A stretch of DNA of 64,000 nt. Origin: Campylorhamphus procurvoides (Eukaryota > Chordata > Aves > Passeriformes > Dendrocolaptidae). Every line of letters starts with the position of its first letter. Position 1 is the first letter of the stretch. Location: NCBI GenBank assembly GCA_013396655.1, contig WBMV01000276.1, forward strand, positions 94,136 through 158,135, written 5' to 3'. Of this stretch, positions 1-13,250 are shown in pieces. The notes beneath the pieces are model-generated. The model was not told the origin of the DNA. It searched no databases and worked only from the letters and a program-made list of their open reading frames with translations. The position numbers were made by a program, and so were the translations under genes.

Positions 1-91
1 CCGCAGTTACCCTACACCCAGGCGCTGATGTCGCGATTCACATCGCGACTAGGGGAGCGCAGTGAGAGTGTCCCCTGGCTCGAGTTGCAGG
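1..91 (+). other. CpG-rich open segment at the left edge ending in a donor-like site
   Basis: The first 91 bases are much richer in CpG than the following intron. They carry an 8-bp inverted repeat (GTCGCGAT / ATCGCGAC, 4-base loop, 30-49). Frame 1 is open from the edge past position 91, where G|GTAAGA forms a fair splice donor. A junction there would end in phase 1, the phase needed to splice into the ABTB2 exon at 61183. The encoded residues (start PQLPYTQALMSRFTSRLGER) do not look like ABTB2 exon 1. It may be an alternative first exon, or the cut end of a CpG-rich mobile element such as an LTR. The second seems slightly more likely. Confidence 0.35.
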
Positions 92-3000
92 GTAAGAGGC
101 CGCCTGCCCCTGAGGGTGCTCCCCAAACCCCTCTTGTGGGCTTTATGTGCTGACAGAGTCACTGAAAATGGGAAATAAACGTGGGGCGCCCTTTGGGATG
201 TTCTCTTGGCACCGGTTCAGGGCACAGCCTGTAACTCTCAAACTCAGACATCCACATTTTCAACTAGGAGCCCTTGGCTGGCGAGAGAGGCGTGAGGATG
301 CCCTGTCTGCCAAAACACTCGTAATTCCGTGTTTATCCTGGGAGTGTTTGTCACCGGGGCCAAAAAGAGGACTGGTGTTTCCCTTCTCTCCCTCCTTATT
401 TAGGGAGGCTGGAGGGAAATCTTGTGGCTCTGCGAATTAAAACACACCTTTCAGCTCAGTGTTTCTGCCACAAGAGTTCTGTGTGTGAAGCGTAGGGGGA
501 GGAGAGTCAGTCCCTCTTTCTCCTTTTAAAATCTGTTTCTTAAGAGAAATCTCCTTGGGAAAAGCGCAGTGAAGGCTGGTGTTCAGTGGCAGGAAGGGCG
601 GCTGTGCAGGGAAATGCTTATAAATATTCAGAGCCCAAATGGGCAGCTGTGATAACGCTCCTGCCGTGCAGAGCCAGTGGCCACAGAAGGACTGGCTTCT
701 GCTGCCTCTTTTGTTGCTCCTGCCTTGCACATCAATTCTGTCAATAATTGGATGCATTTTTGAAGTCTGCAGAGTGAATAAAAACGGCACATGAAGGCAT
801 CTTGTGATTGCCTGTGACAGTCTGTCACTGGTATTTCACCTGACACAAGTCAGTGAATCTTCTAAATGGCTTTTCTTGCAGTTGTAAGGCCACAAATGGT
901 TTTATATGGATGCAAAAAAGCTTGAAATAACTTCTTTATTCTTCTCCCTGTAGGAATTGTAAATGAGTAGCATCATTCACATCATTCTCTGCAGGGCTTT
1001 CAAATGATCTTGTCTTTTACATTAATTTAAATCTGAAGTAGATCTGGCACTGAAATAACTGGATTTATTCCTGTTTAAGGAACAGGAAAACTTGGTTTAC
1101 TGTCACATTTCTTTCTTTTCTAGCAGGAGCACTTAAGTGGAGTACCCATAAATTGCAAACTTGGCGTGTGTGTGTGTGTTAGGTTTTGTTTTATAGCCCC
1201 GAGTTTGATGGCAGAGATAATAAAAAGCACTTAGAGGTTCAGTTCTAACTCCAGTCAAGCATTGCAGGCTGGGGCTGAAATCCATGGTGGTGTCCTATGC
1301 AGGAGATTACCATAATGGATATTTCTGGCATTATGATCTATGGAATACCATTTTCATTATTAGATCAGGACAGCCTGCTGCTTTGGAGTCAAAGAAATAG
1401 TAAATAAATCCATAAATCTTCCTAAATTCTCCAGAGACTGAGGTTTAGACCTGTTTCTTCAGTGACTAGTCTCCCATCCAAGACCACAGTCCACTCCTAC
1501 TCTGCAGGCTTTGGACTGGCACTGTGTATTAAACAAACGTGTTTTAATCACACCAGGTGTGTGAAGGGTGAAGTTTAAAACTCTGAAGTGCTCAAGGGGG
1601 CATTTTAATATTGTTTTTAATAAATAATAACCTGTGGCTTGCTTGTTTATGTGCCTGTTCTGCGGGGCTGTGCTTTAATCAAGTTTTTGCTGCCTCCCTG
1701 AGAGGTTTTGTGCTATCAGAGTGAGTTTGGAGTGCCTTGGCAGCAGGAATGTCCTCGGAGCTGTGGCCTGAGGAGCTCTGCCCAGCTCTGGGTGTGTTAA
1801 TGCCTCCAAGGGCCAGGTCTTCTTAGGCAGGGTCTGAGAGAGCTGCTGCAAAAATAATGCAGGGCAAGCTGGGAATGAAATGAAACTAAAGCAGAAAAAG
1901 TTACAAGAAGCTACTGAGAGGTTAAAAGAAAGTTGTGTAATTTGGAATTGGTGTTTTATTTTCTATTTTTAATTAGCTGTGTGTGATATGCAGTAGTTTG
2001 CAGCTGAAGCAGAGAATGCACACAGGGATTTTAACACATGCTGATTTGGAATATGAGAGTATTACTGGACAATGTTTGTCGGGAGAGGAGCTGGAATATG
2101 AACTTAACTTGGAGCTGTGCTTCTTTGCCTCGCCCTGCCCGTGTTTGATGCTTGCTTCGTTAGAATTTGACCTGAATTAGTGCTGCAAACCCATTTTGCT
2201 GCTCTTGCCCTGCGAGCTGGAGCACTGAGGTTGTGTTCAGCCCTCTGCTGATGGCCACACACCTGCTGTGCTGTTTAATGCATCAGCACATTCTGGCCCT
2301 CTGGAAATAGAAGTGTTGGCAGATGTTTTTGCTGGAAAAAAAATGAAAAAAATAAGGTGGGGGTTGGAATTTCATTTGATAACGCTGTTTGTTCATGTAC
2401 CTCTTAGCCTAAACACTTCAAGTTCTCCCTGGATGAATCCATAAAGGAGCCTGCTCAGCTGATGAGGAGTAGAAACAGGGTCTGAAATCAGCTCCGAGGT
2501 CTTTTTCTTATCAAGGGGCTGAGGGGGGAAGGTGTAGCCTTTCCTTTCAGTGAGAGGGAATGGTTTGGACTCAAGGAAATGAGATTTTCTTCTCTCTGAT
2601 GCTAAACACTGTGGCAAACCTTGCCACACATCAAGCATGGGGTTGGGATTTAGTGTCACTACCCCAACAGGTCAAAAATGGTAGCCCGTTTTAAAATTGA
2701 AGATAAAAATCCTCATTAATTAAAGCTATGCTATTCTAAAAAGTATTTTCTTTGTAGTTATCAGAATGGTCTGAAATAACTTTTTTATTTCAGTGTAGTC
2801 ATGGCACCGTGCTGAAATCCAGCACGGGGGCAAAGAACTAATGACATTTCAATAGGTAAAAATGGCCTTTTGTTATCTGAGCTGAACAAACCGGTGTGCT
2901 CATCAAGAGCCTCATCAATTTTAATAAGCTGTCAGCTCCACAACTGTTGAGGGAAGCACTCCCTGGTGGAGGGGGTGCATTTTGGGGAGGAGAGCTGGAA

Positions 3001-6000
3001 ATGCCATCAATAAACCAAGCCAGCCCAGCGATGCTGCAGGTGGCTTGCCAAGGATTGCAGACCAAAATGATAATCAGCCCTGTGTTACTCTGTCTGGAGC
3101 AGGAGAGTAAAGCACTTTGGAGCATTCTGATAGACCTGTGTGCACACTCACCTGTGGGATGAACCCGTTCAAATCATGGCTTTGTTCCCCTCTGGGCCCC
3201 ACCTGGAGAGCTTGGATTTACATCCCCAGACCCCCAGGGACAAGTGCTCTGAGCCTGAATGTCACTGCTGGTGTGTACATGCTCACCTCTGCTGCACATG
3301 GGTCTAGATTGTCAGTTCTGCATCTTGTTTATCTTAAAATACAAGTCAAGGAAGGATAAAGTGGCTATTTCCTGCCCTTTAGTCAGTTTTCTGGGTGTAT
3401 ATGTATTTATTTAGTGATAAAGGAAAGCATTCATCAATGAAGTAATGATGCTACCTTAAATTAACCCTTCACCTTGCTGGTTCTACCCCATGGCAACAAA
3501 TGTGTGTCCTTTCAGTTCAGCTGGTTAAAGAACTGCAACTCCTGCAGAGTAAAACTGAATTTTGAACAAATAGTGGGTTTTTTTTACAGTGAGGTGAAAT
3601 GAATCATCATCTTGTTAGGGTATTAATGTTTTGATGTTGTGGTATTTTAATTCTGCTGATGGACATGGTATGATTCAAATACTCCAGTTAATGGTCCACT
3701 TAGAGCTTTTTTAAATCTGGCTTTTCTGTCCCTTTCCCCAGCTTGGTATTGTAGTGGGTGAGTTTGTAACACCTCAAAGGAAATATGAAGTTTATAGAGT
3801 CCTCTGCTGCAGGAAACATAAGGGCTGGAAATGCTTATTTCCAATAGCCTATAAAATGCACTTAATACACAATTACCAAGTTGCAGGGGAGCGTGGGCTT
3901 AGGATTGAGCACATAATGAACTTCAGAAAGAACCAAAGCTCAGAAGTGCCTGTTTGCACTGGGGAGCTCAAACTCTCAATCTCAGCACTGAACTGCAGGT
4001 TGGTTTCAAACAGAACTCATTCTGCAGCACTGGAGAAAATGGCAAAGTAAAGGCAAAGATGATGATAATCTGTGATCTTCACTAAGCTGAGATGCTGCCC
4101 CTTCTCGAAGGCCAGGATGATTGATTTTTCTTGAGCAATTTGTCCCTTGTGCCACTGGAATTGAAAAGAGCAGAACCAGAGGCTTCCAGACACAATAGAC
4201 CCCCTGCAGACCCAGCAGTGCCCAGCACTGCCTTTATCCTTTGCAGTGTTTGGAAACAAGAGGAAAATAACTGTTTGTTGAATGTTTAGCTCTGCGTTTG
4301 CGTTTGGTCGGCGTTAAGGTCCTCAAGTCAACATATGTGGTCCTTATTTATAAACAGTTTCATACAGGGGACATTAAGAAAACCTCTCTCCTTGACTTAA
4401 GTTCTGCTGCACCAGCACAGGAGAAAACGTCCATGTGCTCTTGTTGAGTTAGGAGAATTCAGGCTTGATGAGCAAAGGAATAAACACAATAATTTCTGAT
4501 GCTCTTCTTGTCTGAAAGGGATTAATTTACATGTTATTTTGATCCCAAGTGCCCGGTGTGACATTTGGTTAAATCCAAGGAAGCCTGAGGCAGGAGTAAG
4601 TCCAGCACAATGGTGGCTTCATGCTTTCCTAATTTACAGGCTGGGCCCAAAGTACTTCACCAGAACTCTGATCATTTTATGCTCCTTACAGAAGAAGAGC
4701 TACATTTAAAAAAAAATTAAAAAAGATATCTCAGATTGACCTTGAGAGCATCTATTTAAGGATTCCCAGTTGTGGGTTTATTTGGCACAGCAGGTTGGAA
4801 GAGACCTGAAGGCTCCTCTGGTCCTGGACCTTTTCTTTCTTTGATGTCCATGGGGCTACTCAACCTGCTTCATGTCTGAACTGAGCAAAATATCAAATTT
4901 GGCTCTCCCTGGCCAAAACTGAAAAAGCAGAGAGGAGGAAAGCAGTGGAAAATGTGCTTAGGCAGTTGCTGTAGCTCTTGTGTAGTGACAGTGAAAGGCT
5001 TGAGATGATTAAGAGTGTTTGTGGTATAATCATGGGATGGAGACAAAGAACTGAAGCCAAATAAACATCTCAGGCCAGCTTTGCAGTTGGTGCATGTACA
5101 TTTACAACAGCTGATAAATTTTCCGGGGGGCTGTGGAAGATCAAAGCAAATGTTGTTTATGGTTTTTCAGGGATGAGAGGAAAGGAACACTACAAAAGCC
5201 ATAATCTGCTTGTTCCATTCTTTAGTGTTTATAACATTACAGTCCCTTTGGATAGTTCTGTTCCTTGAATTCCTATCCCAAATCTGCAGCCTGTTGCATG
5301 AGGCTGGGAGAATAAAGAAGGCAATACGACTGTGTTTACACTGGAATTTATACATTCAAAAGATAAACATGCAGAGGCAGAATTATCTATTATTTTCTTG
5401 ATCCTATAGAGCTCTGGTTTTCTTCCTGATTAATTCCAAGATGACAGTGAATAGAGTTTCTTCTCCTATTTCCATTTTGCTGTTTGTGAGTAAAGCACAT
5501 GACTCTTCCAGCTGAGGGGCAGGAGTTGGGGATTGGCAAACAGCTAGAGCAGGGAAGGAGGCCAGTTTTGCCTCTCAGCTTCTTCACACCGCATGGGTTT
5601 TGGATGTTTTAACAGAATTTAGTGAAGCCAGCTTCGTTTGCCTGTTTTTAGAGAACTACTCTGTGTCCATATGGGTGAGAACAGTAGATGAAAACACACA
5701 CTTGGGCTTTGAGCTGCTTGCAGGTTGTGATTCCTCTTGGATGATCCACTGATGGGTGTTTGGGTTTTTTTAAGCCTGAAATAGGGCGTGTTTTGGGCTC
5801 CCCTGCTGGGTGAGGAAGGGGTGTTGAGGTGCTGCTGGGGCTGGGAGCAGTGTGGGGTTTCTGTGGCAGGCAGAGAGCACCCTCTGGGTGCCCCCAGCCA
5901 GTCACAGGTGCTTTTTGGGCTGAATTTGGGAAGAACTGGGGGTGGGAGTCACGAGGAATTGGTTGTGAGGGTCCCCTTTATTTCTTGACCAATTTTTGTG

Positions 6001-8398
6001 CAGTTTCCTGAGCTAACACGGCAGGCCTAACCAAAACATTAGGGCTGGCTGTTTGTTATAGTAATAGAGGAGATAATGTATAGAATGGATTTCCTCTCGG
6101 GGGTGCATGTAAGCTCTGGGGATTGGGCCCACTGGATTTCTGCTCTTTGGTTGAATGTTATCATCCCTCCACCCCCAATTCTTGCACTCACAGCCTTGTT
6201 TAGTCTAGAGATCATAAAAACCCCTCCAGAACTGAATTGATACACTTTTATTATGATCTCAGCATGGGCTCTGGGACTTTAAAGTTGCTATATCAGTTCA
6301 TAAGGTGTCTTTGGATGTTTTCACTCAAGGGATAGTTTAACTTAGAGTTTTTCATCTTTAATAGCAAGCAACAATCTTTATTGTTGTGTTTAATAAACAA
6401 TTTCATTCTACTGATAATATATAAAGGCTTTTAAAGCTTTTTTTCAGGAACTTATAAAAATGTCTCTCATGCTTTGTCAGTACATGTGGAAACTTTGGCT
6501 TCAATGAATATCACTTCTGTTTGAACTTCAAACACAGTGGGGGGTGAGGACAAAGATCATCAAGCAGAAAACTTGGAGTTGTCAGTGACCTGAAGCTCAG
6601 AATCCATAGGGGAAGTGCTGCTTATCTTCAAGTTTTAACCTTAGGAATCATTTCCATCAGGTTTAACAGGGGGCTGATCAGTTTTTGTCTGTCAGGAAAG
6701 GCTGGGTTCTGTCTGAAGTAGCTGTTTGGGTTGAGGCCACGTGTTTGCCTGAGGTGGTTTTGTTTTAGTGCTTTCTAATAAATTTCAGGGCTTTACACCT
6801 TGAGGTGGGAGCAGCTTTGATGGTGACCATTCCCTGGCAAAGCTGGATGTCTTCTGCTGTGCTGGGAGCAGGGGGTGTTAAATAATGTGGGCCCTGAGGT
6901 GGCTGTGTAGCTGTGCTGAGTGTGGGGAGGGTGCCTGGTGTGCTTTAGTCATCTCAGTCCTTTGGAAAGGTGTGTCCTGCCCCTGCCACCCCCTCCAGCT
7001 CCCTTCTCCCAGGCCAGTGCCACATGCAGCGTCTCTTGGAGCCACTGGAGGAAGGATCTCTGCTTACTGAACACCACAGTTCTCCGTGGAAAACAGCCCT
7101 GGGATTGTTGCTGGCACCTTTTCCCTGTGTGTGCATTCTGGGGTCTCATGTTTTGTTGCAGACATGTGGAACTGCAGCTTGGATTGTGGGTCGTTGTGTG
7201 GGATGCTGTGTGTGCTGCTCATCCCTGCCCTTGGGGAGGGCACTGTCCCTGCTTTCCTTGTGCTGTGAGAACACTGAATTATCTCCTACCTCCCACAGCA
7301 GTTCAGAGCATCCTTTGCCTTTCAGGCTGTGTGACTGTGGCTTTCCATTCCCTGCAGAAGGCCAGAGCTCCCCCAGGGCCAGCACAACTTATCCATTCAA
7401 AAGCATATAATTTATTAGCAGGGAGGTAACTCTTGCCACACAACCAAGCCTTAGATAATGCAGAAGTTATGGCAGAAGACACTGAGCTGGCACAGGGCAT
7501 TTGGCCTTCCACCATCTGCAGAGCCCACACTCCAATTTTCTGCTGTTGCCATGGGCTGCAGACTCAGACAGGAAATCATGGTAGGGTGGGAAAGGGTCCA
7601 AAACACACACAGCTAGTATAAGGTTTGCAGTTAAAAGAGAGGCAGAGAACAGGCTATCTGTTCTCCTGAACAGGCAGGGCAAAGTAAAGCTGCCTTGTGT
7701 GTGCCTTCAATGTCTTTTTATATTTTATATGCTCATTTTTTAAAAGCTGGAATTTTTTCCGTGTAAAGTAACGTGTGTAAGTAACTTCAAATGACCCATT
7801 TATATGCCAGGGGCCTGATTCAGCCCTCACTAAATGGGTGTTGCTGGGCTGAGAGGGTAAAGCAGGGGAGAGCTGGGTCCCTGCCACGTGGAGGAGCCAC
7901 ACGGAGCTTTGGGCACCTGAGACAAAAGAGCAGCTGCTCCTCCACTGCCCTGCCCTGGTTTGGGAGGGTTGAGTTTGTTTTGGGGAGCAAGGCCTGGCTT
8001 CTGTGTGCCAGCCAAACAGCTGGAGCTCCAGAGGGGGTGTTTGTTCCCCCAGGGGACAGGGATGCAGGAGGTGTGGGGCTTGTGGAGCTGGGTCACCTCC
8101 TAGCCCTGGGTAGGTCCCAGGTCAGTTAGCCATGTCTCTTCTTGGAACTGTAGTTTGAAATGGGGGATACTGGAGTGAGTTGCTTGGGAAAGCAGAGTTT
8201 CCATATCTGTCTGTGGGAGATAAGCACAGTAATCTCTGTGTAATGAGCTGCACAGGGTGGCTGAAGAGCAGTGGGGTGGCAGCTTATGTTTCCTGGACTT
8301 ATGGGGGCTGGATAGTTTCTCCATCAGCTCTTAATTTTTGCAGAGGAGATGCTCCTTAACTGAAAAATAGCAACAAAATAGGGCTAGGCATCGTCCTT
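92..8398. other. Intron block, nothing coding recognised
   Basis: Mostly unique AT-rich sequence with short A-rich runs near 2336 and 4709. From about 6880 to 7430 a GC-richer stretch has overlapping open frames on both strands (longest 169 codons, + strand from 6920). None resembles a known protein. Confidence 0.6.
1166..1179. repeat. Short (GT)n microsatellite
   Basis: Seven GT dinucleotides in a row. Too short to be notable. Confidence 0.9.
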
Positions 8399-8513
8399 GG
8401 AACACATTTCTGGGTGGACAGAGGAGCATCATCATCATTGGGACACACTCTGGGTGGACAGAGGAGGAGCATCATCATCATTGGGGCACGCTCTGGGTGG
8501 ACAGAGGAGGAGC
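8399..8513 (+). repeat. Minisatellite, about 43-bp unit, 2.5 copies
   Basis: The unit begins TGGGTGGACAGAGGAG and runs through a CATCATCATCATTGGG stretch to a CACACTC/CACGCTC end. Copies start at 8411, 8451 and 8494. Lengths are 40 and 43 bp because an extra GAG triplet is present in the second and third copies. The sequence before copy 1 (ACACATTTC) looks like the end of a further unit. Confidence 0.9.
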
Positions 8514-11500
8514 TCAGCAAACCTCTTGTGGCAATAAGAAAAAAGGGATTTAAAACTTTTCTCCCAGGCCCATGTGTGGTGTTGAGTTCTGACTGAAGAG
8601 AACGATCTAAGAGGATGGTTTGTCCTCTAGTGGTGAGCTCCCAATTAATCCCATTTGGAAATCAATTAGCTCAGGTAGCACTTAACCCCCTGTTTCATGA
8701 CCCTGTGTCTTGCAGTGACTCCTCCTTTCTCCTGTGCAATAGAATCTCCAAAAGACTTGCTGCTTTTCAGTTTGGCCTCCCTTTCAGTGGGCCTGGAGAC
8801 AATTTCCCGCTGGCAGGCTGTCCCAGCCAAGCCATCTGCCCGAGTCCTCAGCAGAGCATTGTGCTCCTGAAAGAGCACCCGAGTGAAACATCCTCAGCCT
8901 GCAAAGTTTGGGGCCGATTCTCTGCGAGCAGGAGTGATCCAAAAAGCTGCTGCTGATTTCCATGTGAGCCCTGCCAAGTGTTTCTGTGCTGAGAGCGCCT
9001 GACAAAGCAGTGCTGGGCTGATTGAAACAATCTGCTGTGGGATGCAGCCCCTCCTCATGGCCCACAGTGGGGACAGGCTGCTGTCACTCGGATTTTCGGG
9101 CTGGATTTTGCTGGGAGGTTGGAGATCTCTCATTGGCAGGTCCCCTGAGCCTGTCGTGGGGGCACAGACAATATTTCTTGCTCTAAAATATTCATGGCTC
9201 TCGCATGGGCTGCCTGCAGCTGAGTGGCACCCATGGTGGTTTTGGAGAGGGCAACAGGAGTTGTAATTGGTTTTTCTTAATTAGGGATTGATGGACACAT
9301 TCTTTTGACTTTTGGGTCTGAATATGGGTATGCATTAATAACAACTGCTCTCCTAACCTTCCTTTTGTCCTCAGTTGTTAGTGAGGAGCTGGAAGTGGGA
9401 ATATGAGTGAAAATAGAGAGTGTTGTGTAGGACTGGTTCATCTGAGGACACTTTGGTGCTGTTGAGGGACAGCAGGTTATTCTCTGGCCTTGTTCTGGGA
9501 TGAACAGCTCGAGCCTTAGGAGGCTCGTGTGGGAGTGATTTCTTCTGCTTTCTGGGATTTGCTGTGGAAATGAAGCAGGTCATAGAAAGCAGCTGCTTAT
9601 TTTGGAACAAAATCAGCATAACACATTAAAGAAGCCATTAATCACTTGGCTTGACCTTCATTTATTATTGAAAAAAACTTCTTGCATCTCTTGCGCACTT
9701 TGGAAGGCCAGGGATCCTAAGGCACGTGTATTCAGAGCTCCAGCTTAAGAGCATTCAATGAAGTTATAAGGGGGAGTGAAACCAAAATGGATCCCTCTTG
9801 AAGTATTGGCTCTTCTTTTGTTCACTTGGGGGAGCAGAAGGAGGCTGTGTAAATACCTGCCCAGGGAACTGCTGTGAGCTCTCATCTCCTTCCATGGTTG
9901 CCATGTGTGAATTCTGTCCTGGGGAAGTGGCTTCTTCACTTTGTTCCATCTTGCCAAGACTAAAGCTCTTGCTCTGCTAAAAGTCTTTCCAGGAGAGGGG
10001 GAGAAAAGATACATAAATCAACTTCTTCATCTCCTCTCCCCTCAGAAATCCCAGTGCTTACAGTGCTTATTTTACAAGAGAGTTCATTCTGTATTTAAAC
10101 TCCTGAGTTCCTTGGCAGTGTCTCTCTTATTTATCCCCTGGGTAGCCCTAGTGGTTTGAGAAGAACTCACTGCATTATAATCCCCTTAACTTGTTGCAGA
10201 GAGTGTTTTGAGTCCTGAGAGTGACTGGATCAACCACTAAAACCTCGATTAGTCCTGAGATGGAGGGAAGCATCAGTAGATGACTCTTGAAAAAGGCTGA
10301 ATGATTTGGTCAGAAACTTGCAGTGTAATTGTTTAATAGCACAGTTTGTTCCTGCAGAGCAAAGTGGAACGGGAACCACAGGACCAAGAGTTCATTCAGC
10401 TTTTGAGGAGGGTTCCCAACCAGCGCTTTCCCTTTCCTGGGAGGGCACGCTCAGCCTGGTGTGCCCATTAATGCATGATGGGCCATAAACCTGGCAGCCT
10501 TAATGAGCTGTGAGGGGGAGCAGAGGCCCTCCTGCTTTCCTTGTGCCTCCTCCCCACTGCTGTCCCGGGCCAGGCCCTGCCCTGGTGCTCTGCCTTCCCC
10601 CCAGAGCTGTGCAGCCATCACACAGCTGCTTGCTCACTGATGAGGGTTAGTTTTTCCCCAACTGCCTGCTTTGGGACACATTATTCTTTGGCCTCAACTT
10701 CCTGAGGCGAGTAATCAGCCACTCTTTGGTAACAGCACTCAGGCACGGGTGTTGAAGGCATTAGGAACTGCTTAAGGATTTGGCTCTGCTCAAAATATTC
10801 AGGCCTTTAATAAATATTTGGGCTATTTTTATGGATGGGGAGCTGCGTGCTGCTTCCCTCTCTTTTCCTCAGCTTTGACAAGCTAAGACAAAAGCAACAC
10901 TTGAGAAAGGAATGAGGTGTTTTATGTAATTACCTTGCAGGGATTTTTTTCCCCCATTAATGGTGTGGATACATGTTGTGTTATATTCAGCATCCTCCTA
11001 ACATCAGGGAAGTTACGTGGACTTGGTAGTTTGATGTGTTTGGGGTTTTATGGGGGCTTTAGGTGTTTTTTGATTAATTCATTGTGGAAGCGCTGGGAGC
11101 TTATGAATTAGACCCGAGACAGGGTGGGAGGAGGAATATAAATGAGTGCTTAGGGGGCTGGAAGTCTTGGCTGTGCTGCATAGCTGCTTTGTCACCTTAG
11201 AACCAGTGCAGTCCCATGTCTTCTGGCTGCTCCTGTGGTTCTGAGTTGGTGGATAACTCTTGGTCCATGTGATTATTCCCTCTGGTTTTAATTCATGTTT
11301 GAAAGGTGCCATTTAAGCTTCATTTAACCTTGTGCAGGGTCTCTGAAGTTCAGGGAAGGAAAGAGCATCACAGACACGTGTGTTACATCACTTTGTGGTC
11401 CCCCATTTCTAGAGGGGCCTTGTGGCAAAGGCAGGGGTGGGTCCAGCCTGGCCACTGCCAACCACTGGTGCACTCTGTGACAGCAGCAGGACGTGGCCCT

Positions 11501-11759
11501 TTCCAGCAAAGCCCTGCACTTGGCAGGCTCTGCTGAGCAAAGCTGAGGCTTTGTGTGCAGTGACAAAAAGATGGGAAAACGGGTTTCAAATGCAGCACTT
11601 CCCTTGTGCCACAGCATGGAACAGAGACATCCCTTTGCTCTGCAGGGTCTCCAGAGAGAAATGACTCCTTCACTTGGGACTGAGCCACTTGCTGCCACAG
11701 GCAGGGATTTTTTGAGTAGCCTTGTGGCCATTGGTACTGTCAAAGCTGTTTCTCATGTT

Positions 11760-11866
11760 TAAAAAAACCCAAAACAGAAATGAGGAAAAAAAAAAGAAAA
11801 AAAGCCCAGCGCAAACCCACCAAAAAACTCCCCCAAGCCCCAGGGAAAACAACCCACCCAAAATCC
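11760..11866. repeat. A-rich / AAAACCC low-complexity tract
   Basis: About 100 bp made of A runs broken by CCC, with few T residues on the + strand. This is typical low-complexity sequence of bird introns. No retrotransposon body adjoins it. Confidence 0.8.
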
Positions 11867-12058
11867 CTGAAGCCTTCCCTGTGGCAGTCAGATATTGCAG
11901 AGTCCCTTAGGTGGATCAGCTGAGGGCTGTGATGGCAGTGCTAGTGCAGGCTGTGAGAATATCCCTATTTTCAGTGCCCAGACACCTCCCAAGCCAAGGG
12001 CTGCGAGTCTGGCTGAGCTTTGCCTCTGCCTGAGATCTGGGCTCAGGTTTCAGGGCTT

Positions 12059-12085
12059 GTTTTCTTTTCTTTCCTTTCCTTTCCT
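12059..12085. repeat. (TTTCC)n microsatellite
   Basis: A pyrimidine run with a repeating TTTCC unit, about four units plus a related TTTTC start. Confidence 0.85.
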
Positions 12086-12739
12086 GTCCCTCTACCCGGA
12101 GCTGAAAGCACAACTTTGCCTGATCATTTTAAGCTTAGAAGATGGGAAATAGGACCTGATTTGGTGGGGTTCTTTTTAGAGTTATCACTTAGGTGGACGC
12201 TGCCTAAATGTACCTGGAGAACCGAGTCACTCTGCTCTGTGCAAGTGGAGAACTTGAGAATGTTTTCATTTTTCTGCCTACTGTGTTGTGGAGCTTTCAC
12301 AAGCCAAAACCTCATTCAGTATTTCTTTGGGAAAATGTGACTTTAGTCACTGCCTGCCCAGGCAAACAGGCATGGGATTATGTGGGAGTCTTACATGACC
12401 CTTAAAAACAGAACATCACCTACAAAAATTAAGATTAATAATACGTAAGTAAGCAGCTGGGGAGAATTTTATGCCAATTGAAATAGCAACGCTGGTGACT
12501 GCAAGTTTCAGCTTTTTTTCCATCTTCCATTTATTTTGCGTCTAGGCTATAAACTTTGGAAAAGAGAGAGTGGGATGGAGACCGTGACACTGAAAGTGAC
12601 TCTGTTCACGGGCTGAACAAGTTAATGCAAAGCTCTTAGCAAAACTCGAGCTTTTAGGGTGATTAGTGAAAGTGACTGATGAGATTTGTACCTTTCTCTG
12701 CTGCAAAAATGTTGGTGCAAATGCACCCCAGGAAAGGTG

Positions 12740-13250
12740 TTCTCCGGCTTGGAGCAGGAGTGCAAACCTGAGCTCGATGGCAGCGAGAGGAAACTTCCCT
12801 CCATCCAAATTGCCGGCTGCCTGTCCCTAATTGAAGTAAAGCCCCTGTGAAATTGCTCCCCAGCAATGACCTCACTCGGGCTCTTTGCTCAGGCTCTTGG
12901 CAGTCGGGTTTGAGTGCTTAATGCGGGAGTGAGAAAGCAGCAAAGACTCTTTAAGCTACGCAATAAGTGGCGTGGTGGGGATGTCCATTACACCAAAACG
13001 CTCTGTAACTCTTCCCTGCTTTTAGTCTTTTAAAAAAAGAGTGAAACAGTATTCTAATGTTGCGTTTATTAGTTACGCCCGGCCATGTGACATCTCAAGG
13101 AATGGCTCTGTGTGGAATGGTAAAACGCCTTGTGTATTTCATATTAATCCAAGTAACCGTAGTGAGCTGCTAAAACACGAACATGAGGGGGGGAAAGAGC
13201 TCCTGCCCTGCTCTGAGCCTGTTGCCAGTGAGACTCAGAATTCAGGCGAT
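12740..13250. promoter_or_regulatory. CpG-retaining intronic block, possible enhancer
   Basis: By eye I count about 18 CpG sites here in some 500 bp, including TACGCCCGG, CTACGCAA and TTGCGTTTATTAG. The neighbouring kilobases have only a handful. It has no long open frame and no recognisable repeat. CpG retention in an otherwise CpG-poor intron suggests an unmethylated or conserved element. There is no direct evidence of activity. Confidence 0.28.

Noticed and set aside
4785..4925. Possible CR1 remnant (AGGTTGGAAGAGACCTGAAG and following)
   Set aside because: Only about 20 bases resemble the CR1 3' end. The rest does not continue the consensus.
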